Assembly (NCBI RefSeq): GCF_000820145.1
Contig: NZ_CDBW01000023.1
Location: 107,780 to 171,779, forward strand
Source: Aeromonas sobria
GTDB taxonomy: Bacteria > Pseudomonadota > Gammaproteobacteria > Enterobacterales > Aeromonadaceae
Reading direction: 5' to 3'
DNA: 64,000 bases
Under the pieces are notes generated by a model. The model was not told where the DNA came from. It was given only the letters and a program-made list of their open reading frames with translations, and did no database searches. The position numbers and the translations under genes were made by a program. Positions 47,169 through 54,960 of this stretch are shown here, in pieces (position 1 is the stretch's first letter; every line of letters begins with the position of its first letter).

Positions 47169-49607
47169 TTACTTTTGTGGCGGAGTATCGCTCATCACGA
47201 AGTGGAGGTTGCCACCGGGTACAAACTCTTTGTGCTCGAAGAAGAGACCATCCTTGAGCGGTTTGCCATTGATGGTGACCGACTGGACATAGCGGTTCTT
47301 CTCACTGTTGTTATCGGCGCTGATGGTGAAGGTTCCTCCCTTGACCGGGATGGTCGCTTTGGCAAACAGCGGACGGCCGATGGTGTAGACGGGATCTGCC
47401 GCATTCACCTGATAGAAGCCGAGTGAAGACATGACGTACCAGGCAGACATGGCGCCCACATCCTCGTTACCTATGATGCCTGCCGGGGTGTTGGTGTACA
47501 TGGTGTGGAGGATGTAATCGACCTTCTCCTGGGTTTTCCACGGCTCCGAGGTCCAGTTGTAGAGGTAGGGGATATGGTGGGAAGGTTCGTTGCCAAAGGC
47601 TACCTGCCCCAGCATCCCGGTCATGTCAGCGGTCTCCGATCCCTGACTCTCGGCGGCGAAGGTCGCATCCAGATTCTGCTTGAAGGCCTCTTCCCCGCCC
47701 ATCGCGGTTTTCAGCCCCTTGATGTCATGGGGGACAAACCAGGTCCACTGCCAGGCGTTGCCCTCGGTATAGTTGCCGGTCTCATGTTCGGTGCCATAGG
47801 GATCAAACGGCGTCATGAAGGAGCCATAGCTCATCACCGGACGCATGAAACCGGTCACCCCGTACTGGGCATATTCGGCCGCATTGTGATCGAAGTAGCG
47901 CTGGTAGCCGTTCGAACGGGCCAGATAGCGCGCCTCTGCCGCCGGGTTGCCGGCCGCCTTGGCGATCCGGGAGATGGCCCAGTCGTAGAAGGCGTTTTCC
48001 AGACCGTAGGAGACTGACTCGAGGGTGTAGTCAGGGGAGACGGGCTGACTGTTGATCCGCTGCACCGCCGGGGCAAAGCCGTTCTTCTCGATGTAATCGA
48101 TGTGGTTGGTCAGGGTCTTGTCCAGCACATCCTTGTCCCACTCGGTCGCCAACATGGGATAGTTGTCATAGCTGGAGGAGTCGATGGCGGCCTTGAGCGC
48201 CAGATTTTTCTCCTGCGCGGTGAAGGCATCGGGGTATTTGGTGATGGCGTCGGCAATCACCACCACCGCCGGATAGCCCACCATGGTGCCGGTCTCATCC
48301 CCCAGATGCTCCCACTTGGGCAGCAGGCCGCTCTCCTGATACTTCTGGATCAGGTTCTTGGCATATTGCACAGCGCGGGTGGGTTCGGTGATGGTCTTGA
48401 GCGGGTGCAGCGCCCGCTGGGTGTCCCACAGGGAGTAGACCGAGAAGTTAGGCTGCTCTTCGCTTGCCTGACCGTAATAGATTGAGTAGCTGCCTTCCCC
48501 CTTGGCCTGCGCCCCTTTGCCCATGCCGCGGAAGCTGCCATCCACATCCTGATGGACGATGGGGGCGATCTTGGTGTGATAGAGGGCAGTGTAGAAGATC
48601 TCGTTTTGCTCCTTGCTGCTCCCCTCGATGGTGAAGTTGAGGGCATTGGCCCACTTCTCGCGGGCGTTGGTGCGGGCTTCGTCAAACGACACATTGCCTT
48701 CTGCCTGGTAGTTGTTCCGGGCGCCGCTGGCATCAACTGCCGAGAGGGCGACTTTGGCGTTCAGCTGGGCAGAATCCCCCTCTTCAAACTCGACGTAGGC
48801 GGTGACATCGGCTTTGGATTTTGCCTTGTGCTCGGCGCTCAACCCCTCTACCGGTACACCTCCGGCGAGGATGTAGACCCCTTTGATCTTCTTGTCGAAG
48901 GTCGCATAGAAGAAGATCTTCTGGTTTTTCGCCCAGCCGGAGAAGTGGGCGGCATCCCGTTCGCCGGTGATGGTGTAGCCATCTTCACTGACGGTGAGTT
49001 TGTTGCGAAGCGAACTCGAGCCCCAGTCGCTGTTGAGGATCGAGTTCAAGTCGATCTTCAGCCGTTGTGGTTGGCCCTGCGGATAGGTGTAGCGGTGAAA
49101 GCCCACCCGCTCGGAGGCGGTCAACTCTGCCTTGATGCCATTTTCGGCGATGCGGACCGCATAATAACCAGGCTCGGCTTGCTCGGACTTTTTGTCCATT
49201 TTGACCGAGATGGCTTTGCGGTAATCATCGCTCTGCTCGATGTATTTGGATTTATCTTCGGTAAAGGGCAGGAACAGAATATCCCCCAGCCCCCCCATGC
49301 CGGTGCCGGAGAGGTGGGTGTGAGAAAAGCCGAACAGGGTATCTTTATCGAAGTGATAGCCGGAGGAGGAGTGCCAGCCAATCAGTTCGGTATCCGGCGA
49401 CAGTTGCACCATCCCTTCCGGTACCACGGGGCCGGGAAAGGTGTGCCCATTAAAACCAGTGCCAACGAATGGATTCACGTATTGCAACACATTGGTTGGC
49501 GTTGGCTTTTGGTCATCGTTATTGGTGGTGCTGTCATCAGCATCACAGCCAGATAACATGGTGAGCGTGGTGGTCAGGGTAATGGCCAGAATACTTTTCT
49601 TGAACAT
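47169..49607 (-). CDS. GH92 exo-alpha-mannosidase lipoprotein, copy 1
   Basis: The 812-residue lipoprotein has lipobox LSGC, and the residue after the lipid cysteine is Asp, the classical Lol-avoidance signal for the inner membrane. After a linker the GH92 domains begin with YVNPFVGTG and PEGMVQLSPDTE. Late motifs are GNEPSHHIPYLYN (about residue 672) and IGNEDVGAMSAWYVMSSLGFY (about 710), which hold acid and base residues in GH92 enzymes. GH92 members release single mannose units from alpha-1,2, alpha-1,3 or other mannosides and need Ca2+ (family knowledge). The start at 49607 follows TGGAGCC. It has its own promoter region and terminator, unlike the other three copies. Confidence 0.92.
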   Translation of the reverse strand: MFKKSILAITLTTTLTMLSGCDADDSTTNNDDQKPTPTNVLQYVNPFVGTGFNGHTFPGPVVPEGMVQLSPDTELIGWHSSSGYHFDKDTLFGFSHTHLSGTGMGGLGDILFLPFTEDKSKYIEQSDDYRKAISVKMDKKSEQAEPGYYAVRIAENGIKAELTASERVGFHRYTYPQGQPQRLKIDLNSILNSDWGSSSLRNKLTVSEDGYTITGERDAAHFSGWAKNQKIFFYATFDKKIKGVYILAGGVPVEGLSAEHKAKSKADVTAYVEFEEGDSAQLNAKVALSAVDASGARNNYQAEGNVSFDEARTNAREKWANALNFTIEGSSKEQNEIFYTALYHTKIAPIVHQDVDGSFRGMGKGAQAKGEGSYSIYYGQASEEQPNFSVYSLWDTQRALHPLKTITEPTRAVQYAKNLIQKYQESGLLPKWEHLGDETGTMVGYPAVVVIADAITKYPDAFTAQEKNLALKAAIDSSSYDNYPMLATEWDKDVLDKTLTNHIDYIEKNGFAPAVQRINSQPVSPDYTLESVSYGLENAFYDWAISRIAKAAGNPAAEARYLARSNGYQRYFDHNAAEYAQYGVTGFMRPVMSYGSFMTPFDPYGTEHETGNYTEGNAWQWTWFVPHDIKGLKTAMGGEEAFKQNLDATFAAESQGSETADMTGMLGQVAFGNEPSHHIPYLYNWTSEPWKTQEKVDYILHTMYTNTPAGIIGNEDVGAMSAWYVMSSLGFYQVNAADPVYTIGRPLFAKATIPVKGGTFTISADNNSEKNRYVQSVTINGKPLKDGLFFEHKEFVPGGNLHFVMSDTPPQK

Positions 49608-49795
49608 ATGGAACGGCTCCATCGGGTAGGGGGTGAGCAGTCATGATCTATTTTTCTGATGCCGGAGTGGTACCTGCGCAATATTAAGGCTCAGCGCTGT
49701 TAATCCCGGCTACCGCTATTATTCCCATGCCCCCTGTTTCATCGACAGAGCAAAAAAGTGTCATTCACTAGACTTTTGTGACAAGGCTGTCTGTT

Positions 49796-49811
49796 TGTGA
49801 TCCGCGTATCA
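49796..49811. promoter_or_regulatory. CRP-like site upstream of GH92 copy 1
   Basis: TGTGA-TCCGCG-TATCA matches the CRP core at eight of ten positions, about 190 bp before the gene start. The whole 307-base gap 49608-49914 holds this, a terminator and presumably the promoter. Confidence 0.35.
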
Positions 49812-49857
49812 TGTGATACAGAACGTTATATTTTTTGAGTGTTTTTGTGAGCCCAGC

Positions 49858-49888
49858 AAAAAAGAGGCCCAAAGGAAGCTTTGGACCT
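49858..49888 (-). terminator. Intrinsic terminator of GH92 copy 2
   Basis: AGGCCCAAAG (49865-49874) pairs with CTTTGGACCT (49879-49888), with one G-T pair, and a six-T run follows on the reverse strand. Confidence 0.8.
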
Positions 49889-49914
49889 GGGCATATATTG
49901 GTAATAAATGATGG

Positions 49915-52440
49915 TTATTTATTATCTGAGCGGGTTGGTTTTTGCGCCGTCATGATAAATTTCAACTCTCCGCCTGCCCGAATATCGCTGTGGTTGAAGG
50001 TCAGGTTTTCCCCCAACGGTTTGCCATTGATGGTGACGGATTCCACATAGATATTTTTGGGGCCATTGTTTTCGGCGATCACGGTGAATTTCCCGCCATC
50101 AATATCCATCGTCACCTTGTCAAACAGTGGCCGACCTATGGTGTAGACCGGGAGCCCCGGCGTGACCTGATAGAAGCCGAGGGCGCTCATGATGTACCAG
50201 GCCGACATTTGCCCCACGTCCTCATTGCCAATCAGGCCGGTGGTGGTCGGGTGGAAGAAGCTGCGCACCGCCTGATCCACATACTCCTGGGTTTTCCACG
50301 GCTCTTTGGTCCAGTTATAGAGGTAGGGGACATGGTGATCCGGCTCGTTACCCATCACGAACTGCCCGATATAGCCGGTCATGTCCCCTTGCGAGGTGTC
50401 AGCGCTGGAGTTGGCGGTGAAGAGGGCATCCAGATTTTTCCGGAATCCCTCCTCGCCCCCCATCGCCTCTTTGAGCCCCTCTATATCGTGGGGAACAAAC
50501 CAGCTCCACTGCCAGGTGTTGCCTTCGGTAAAGTCCTGCCCCCGGTGCTCGGCACGATAGGGCCAGAAGGTGTCATAACGGCTGCTGTCGTTGATGTCGC
50601 AATTTTGTGGTGGCGTGACCGGGTTGCCGTTTTTGTCGATGGCACAGGAGGGGTAGTTGTTGACCCAGCTGCCATCGTAATTTTTGGGGCGCATAAAGCC
50701 GGTCGCGCCATATTTGCCATATTCCGTCGGGTTGTAATCAAAATAGGCGCGCCAGGTGGTGGCCCGGGCCAGATAGCGGTTCTCGGCGGATTTGTCGCCC
50801 GCCAGGCGGGCCAGCTGGGCGATGCACCAGTCATAGTAGGCATTCTCTACGCCGTAGGAGACGGACTCGTTGACCAGCTCATCGTACTTGTCCTGCGCCA
50901 TGCCCCCCTCTTCTGGCTTGAGTTTGACGTTGGCGGGGACATAGCCGTGCTGCTCGGCATACTGGCCGTGACGGGTCATCACGGTGAAGCGCTTGTCGCC
51001 GTTCCAGGGATCCTGATAGGGCACCCAGGATTTGGTCAATTCGAGGTCAAAGCTAGCGGAGACGTTGGCCGCCTGCAGCGCCAGCTTTATCTCTTCAGAG
51101 GAAAACTTACCCGGATATTTGACGATGACGTCGGCGATGATGGAGACCGCCGGATAGCCGACCATCTCGCCGGTATAGTCGGAGTGCAGCTCCCATTTGG
51201 GCATGATGCCGCCGGTTTTATATTTGTTGAGCAGATCGTGCACATAGTCGATGGCGCGATCTTTTTCGATGATGGTCTTCAGCGGGTGGGCGGCGCGGAA
51301 GGTGTCCCACATGGAGTAGACCGAGTAGTTGGTAAAGCCCGGCTTGGCCTGATGCACCTTGCCATCCATCCCGCGATAGTGGCCATCCACATCCTGATAG
51401 ACGAAGGGGGCTATGTAGGTGCGATAGAGGGAGGTATAAAACATCGTCTTGTCGGCATCGCTCCCCCCCTCCAGGGTGAACTTATTGAGCACCTTCGCCC
51501 ATGCCTGCTTGTTCTCCTGCACCACCTGATCGAAGCGGTAGCCATGTTCATCGGCGCGCAGGTTGGCCATCGCCCCCTCAATGCCGGTGCCCGAGATCGC
51601 CATCTTCATGGTGATGGGCTGCTCCCCTTTGGCAAAGTTGAGCTGGGTCACCACATCCCGCACCCGGGGTCTGGTTTCGCCATACCCGATGTAATCGGCA
51701 AGCCCCACCTCGGTGTCGCTGCTCAGTTTGCCATCGACATAGAGGGTCTGCTCCACGAAGTTTTCGGAAAATTCGGCGTAGAAAAAGACCGTTTGCCACT
51801 GCCCCCACTCGTTGCTGGTTCTGGCCCCGGCAATGGCGTTATCGCTGACCCGCTTGAAGTAAATGTTGCGGGAGTGGTTGCCGTACTGCTCCAGCAGCTC
51901 GTGCTGCAGATCAAGCTGGACTTTGCGATCTTCACCTGCCGGATAGCGGTAACGGTGGAAGGCAACTCGCTGGGTGGCGGTGAGCTCGGCCTTGATACCG
52001 GTCTCTACCAGATCGGCTTTGTAATAGCCCACCTCCGACAGCTCGCTCGGCTTGTTGATGGTGACCGGATCGGTATTGCTGCCGGTGTATGGCAAGAAGG
52101 CAAAGTCATTGAGATCCCCCTTGCCGGCCCCCGAGATATGGGTGCTGCTAAAGCCGGAAAGCTTGGTCAGATGGTGGTGGTAGTCGGAAGGGGAGCCCTT
52201 GCCATTCCAGTTGGCCGGGTTCCAGTTATCCGGGCCTGGCTGGATCATCCCTTCCGGCATGACGGGGGCGGGATTGACATTGCCCAGCCCATCGGTGCCG
52301 ATCAGGGGATCAACATATTGCAGCACCTGCAGGGGATTGTCGGGGCGGTCATTGTCAGTGGTGGTCTCATCGTTTGCGTTGCAGCCATAAAGACCAAGCA
52401 GGGTGGTCACCACGATGGCCAGCTTATGGGGTTTGAACAT
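49915..52440 (-). CDS. GH92 exo-alpha-mannosidase lipoprotein, copy 2
   Basis: The 841-residue lipoprotein has lipobox LYGC with Asn at +2, compatible with outer-membrane sorting. It starts its catalytic region with YVDPLIGTDGLGN and lacks the HTFPG motif of copies 1 and 3. Late motifs are GNEPDHHVPYLYN (about 696) and IGNEDVGQMSAWYIMSALGFY (about 737). A segment with two cysteines near residue 600-615 (CAIDKNGNPVTPPQNC) is absent from the other copies and may form a surface loop with a disulfide. AGGAGCAACAG precedes the start at 52440. It is third in a run of GH92 genes and ends in a strong terminator. Confidence 0.92.
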   Translation of the reverse strand: MFKPHKLAIVVTTLLGLYGCNANDETTTDNDRPDNPLQVLQYVDPLIGTDGLGNVNPAPVMPEGMIQPGPDNWNPANWNGKGSPSDYHHHLTKLSGFSSTHISGAGKGDLNDFAFLPYTGSNTDPVTINKPSELSEVGYYKADLVETGIKAELTATQRVAFHRYRYPAGEDRKVQLDLQHELLEQYGNHSRNIYFKRVSDNAIAGARTSNEWGQWQTVFFYAEFSENFVEQTLYVDGKLSSDTEVGLADYIGYGETRPRVRDVVTQLNFAKGEQPITMKMAISGTGIEGAMANLRADEHGYRFDQVVQENKQAWAKVLNKFTLEGGSDADKTMFYTSLYRTYIAPFVYQDVDGHYRGMDGKVHQAKPGFTNYSVYSMWDTFRAAHPLKTIIEKDRAIDYVHDLLNKYKTGGIMPKWELHSDYTGEMVGYPAVSIIADVIVKYPGKFSSEEIKLALQAANVSASFDLELTKSWVPYQDPWNGDKRFTVMTRHGQYAEQHGYVPANVKLKPEEGGMAQDKYDELVNESVSYGVENAYYDWCIAQLARLAGDKSAENRYLARATTWRAYFDYNPTEYGKYGATGFMRPKNYDGSWVNNYPSCAIDKNGNPVTPPQNCDINDSSRYDTFWPYRAEHRGQDFTEGNTWQWSWFVPHDIEGLKEAMGGEEGFRKNLDALFTANSSADTSQGDMTGYIGQFVMGNEPDHHVPYLYNWTKEPWKTQEYVDQAVRSFFHPTTTGLIGNEDVGQMSAWYIMSALGFYQVTPGLPVYTIGRPLFDKVTMDIDGGKFTVIAENNGPKNIYVESVTINGKPLGENLTFNHSDIRAGGELKFIMTAQKPTRSDNK

Positions 52441-52470
52441 CTGTTGCTCCTGAATACCTGATATGAACAC

Positions 52471-52494
52471 GCGGCAAGCCGGGTGGCTTGCCGC
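52471..52494. other. Hairpin between GH92 copies 3 and 2
   Basis: GCGGCAAGCC (52471-52480) pairs perfectly with GGCTTGCCGC (52485-52494). There is no T-run, so it is more likely an mRNA processing or stability element than a terminator. Confidence 0.6.
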
Positions 52495-52502
52495 TTGCAG
52501 AG

Positions 52503-54905
52503 TTACGGGGTCGGTTTCTGGTTGGTCATCACAAAACGCAGCTCACCACCGGGATGGATCTCGCTGTGGGCAAAGGTGTTGTACTGGTTGAGCGGCTTGC
52601 CATTGATGGTGACCTCTTTGACATAGAGGTTGTCCGGGCCATTGTTCTGCGCCACCACCTTGAACTGGCCGTTGGGCAGGTTGATGGTGACCTTGTCAAA
52701 AATGGGTCGGCCTATGGTGTAGGTCGGGTTGCCCGGGGAGATTTGATAAAAGCCCATGGCACTCATGATGTACCAGGCGGACATCTGGCCGACGTCTTCA
52801 TTGCCGATCAGACCATCCGGGGTGTTTTTATAAAACGCCTTGTAGACCAGATCGAGGTACTCCTGCGCTTTCCAGGGCTGGGCGGTGCGGTTGTAGAGAT
52901 AGATGACGTGGTGGGAGGGCTCGTTGCCGTGGATGTACTGCCCGATATAGCCGGTCATGTCCTGATGTGCATCGCCACCATTCGGGTTGGCGTTGAACAG
53001 GTTGTCGAGCTTGTCGTTGAGCCCCTGCTGACCCCCCATGATTTCGGTCAGCTTGTCGAGATCCTGCATGAAGGACCACTGCCACTGCCAGGCGTTACCC
53101 TCGGTGTAGTAGAAGGCATCCGACTTGTAGGGATCAAAATCGGCCGCCGCGTATTTCAGGGCACACGGGTCGCCGTTTTTCAGCTCGGTCGGCACGAAGA
53201 AGCCCTTGCCATCGGCATTGCCTGCCTGGGGATCCCAATGCTTGAGCGAGTTGTAGGAGCGCGCCTTGAACTCTTGATAGGTGGTCATGTCGCCCGCGGC
53301 TTTCGCCATCTCGGCGATGGTCCAGTCGTAGAAAGAGAACTCCAGCGAGTAGGAGACCGAGTTCCAGTTGGGATAACGGACGCACTGCTCTTTCTCGTGA
53401 TAGCTGAGCTGACCGGCCATCAGTGCGCTCAGAATGTCATCGTTGATCTGCGGGTAATCGGCCGGTCGGTAGTGGGCCGATTTGACCGAGGCTTGCAGCG
53501 CCTCGTCTGCATCTATCAATCCTTTGGTGACAGCGTCGCCGAGAATCGCGGCCGAAGGGTAGCCGATCATGGTGCCGGTTTCCGAACCGTGACCTTCCCA
53601 CTTGGGCAGCAGGCCGAACTCCACGTTGGACTTACGGATTAAATCCTTGGCATACAGGGTCGCCTGCGGCGGATCCATGATGGTCCACATGGGGTGCACG
53701 GCGCGGAAGGTATCCCAGGTGGAGTAGATGGAGTAGTTTGGCGTGTCACCCGGCTTGAGGGTGCGCACAGTACCGAGCATATCAACGTATCGGCCATCCA
53801 CATCGTAGAACTCGATGGGGGCAATCATCATGTGATAGAGGGCGGTGTAGAAGTTGGTTTTTTCCGTCGAGCTTCCCCCTTCAGCCCGGATCTTGGTCAG
53901 CTTTTCGGCCCAGGCGTATTCGGCTTGTGATTTCGCCTTGGCAAAATCAAAGGTGGGGGCTTCAGCCTCCAGGTTCTGCTGTGCCCCTTGCCAGTTTACC
54001 GGGGAGATGCCGACCCGGATCTCGATGGCTTGATCGCCCTGACCAAAATCGAGGTAGGCGGTGACATCATCGCCCTGATAAACGCTGTTGTAGCGCATCT
54101 CCCGGGTCGGCATCTTGTCTTGTTCCCCCAGCATGGCTCTGGCCACTGGCTGGTTGAACTTGGCGTAGAAAAAAATATCCTGACCCAGGTGATTTTGCCC
54201 CTGAAACCAACCGGTTGAGGTTCTGCGGCCACGAAGGGTGTATTCATCAAGCACTTCGATCTTGTTGTTCAGTGATTGACCGTTGTTGTTGAGCAGGGTG
54301 TGACCCAGATCGAACTTCACGCTGCGTTCGGCCCCTTTGGCAAAGGTGTATTTGTGCAGTCCCACCCGCTTGGTGGCGGTCAGTTCCACCTCAATACCGC
54401 CCTTATTCAGCTTGGTTTTGTAAAAACCGGCGCTGGCTTTTTCATTGGCTTTGTCAAAGCTGTTGAGCTGGGTGTCTGCCATGTCCGAGTAAGGCAGCAC
54501 CAGAATATCCCCGAGGTCCGTGGCCCCGGTACCGGAGAGGTGGGTGTGGGAAAAACCGTAGAGCGGGACATCGTTCGCGACTATGTCGCCGGTCAGGTAA
54601 TTGGATGAATCCCAGTAACCCGAGGCGGAGTGCCAGGGGTTTTGCCCTGACTCATGACCGCTGTTGGAGCCAATAAAGGTATCTGGCGAGAGCTGCACCA
54701 TCCCTGCCGGGTGGGTGGCGCCGGGAAAGGTATGGCCGGAGGCCGCTGTGCCGATCATGGGATTGACGTAGTTGAGTACGGAAAGGTCGACAATCGGGGT
54801 CACGGGGATCTCGACGGCGGTTGACTGCTCTTCGTCAGTACAGCCAGCAATACCGCCCGTCAGGCCAGCAATAACGGCAAGGGCGATGAAATTACGTTTG
54901 AACAT
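52503..54905 (-). CDS. GH92 exo-alpha-mannosidase lipoprotein, copy 3
   Basis: The 800-residue lipoprotein has lipobox IAGC with Thr at +2. Its catalytic region begins YVNPMIGTAASGHTFPG. Late motifs are GNEPSHHVIYLYN (about 659), where the usual Pro before YLYN is Ile, and IGNEDVGQMSAWYIMSAMGFY (about 700). It is closer to copy 2 at the C-terminus than to copy 4. The start at 54905 is better spaced to the GGA upstream than the ATG at 54911; the open frame upstream to 55094 lies inside copy 4. It is second in the GH92 run. Confidence 0.92.
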   Translation of the reverse strand: MFKRNFIALAVIAGLTGGIAGCTDEEQSTAVEIPVTPIVDLSVLNYVNPMIGTAASGHTFPGATHPAGMVQLSPDTFIGSNSGHESGQNPWHSASGYWDSSNYLTGDIVANDVPLYGFSHTHLSGTGATDLGDILVLPYSDMADTQLNSFDKANEKASAGFYKTKLNKGGIEVELTATKRVGLHKYTFAKGAERSVKFDLGHTLLNNNGQSLNNKIEVLDEYTLRGRRTSTGWFQGQNHLGQDIFFYAKFNQPVARAMLGEQDKMPTREMRYNSVYQGDDVTAYLDFGQGDQAIEIRVGISPVNWQGAQQNLEAEAPTFDFAKAKSQAEYAWAEKLTKIRAEGGSSTEKTNFYTALYHMMIAPIEFYDVDGRYVDMLGTVRTLKPGDTPNYSIYSTWDTFRAVHPMWTIMDPPQATLYAKDLIRKSNVEFGLLPKWEGHGSETGTMIGYPSAAILGDAVTKGLIDADEALQASVKSAHYRPADYPQINDDILSALMAGQLSYHEKEQCVRYPNWNSVSYSLEFSFYDWTIAEMAKAAGDMTTYQEFKARSYNSLKHWDPQAGNADGKGFFVPTELKNGDPCALKYAAADFDPYKSDAFYYTEGNAWQWQWSFMQDLDKLTEIMGGQQGLNDKLDNLFNANPNGGDAHQDMTGYIGQYIHGNEPSHHVIYLYNRTAQPWKAQEYLDLVYKAFYKNTPDGLIGNEDVGQMSAWYIMSAMGFYQISPGNPTYTIGRPIFDKVTINLPNGQFKVVAQNNGPDNLYVKEVTINGKPLNQYNTFAHSEIHPGGELRFVMTNQKPTP

Positions 54906-54930
54906 GGGCATTCCAATATTGATTGATGGT

Positions 54931-54950
54931 GGGGGAGGGAACCCTCCCCC
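54931..54950. other. Hairpin between GH92 copies 4 and 3
   Basis: GGGGGAGGG (54931-54939) pairs perfectly with CCCTCCCCC (54942-54950). No T-run follows on the reverse strand. It matches the hairpin between copies 3 and 2 in kind but not in sequence. Confidence 0.6.
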
Positions 54951-54960
54951 GAACAGATCG

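Noticed and set aside
49942..52461. 839-codon forward frame opposite GH92 copy 2
   Set aside because: The reverse frame is a clear GH92 lipoprotein. The forward frame has low-complexity composition and no family features.
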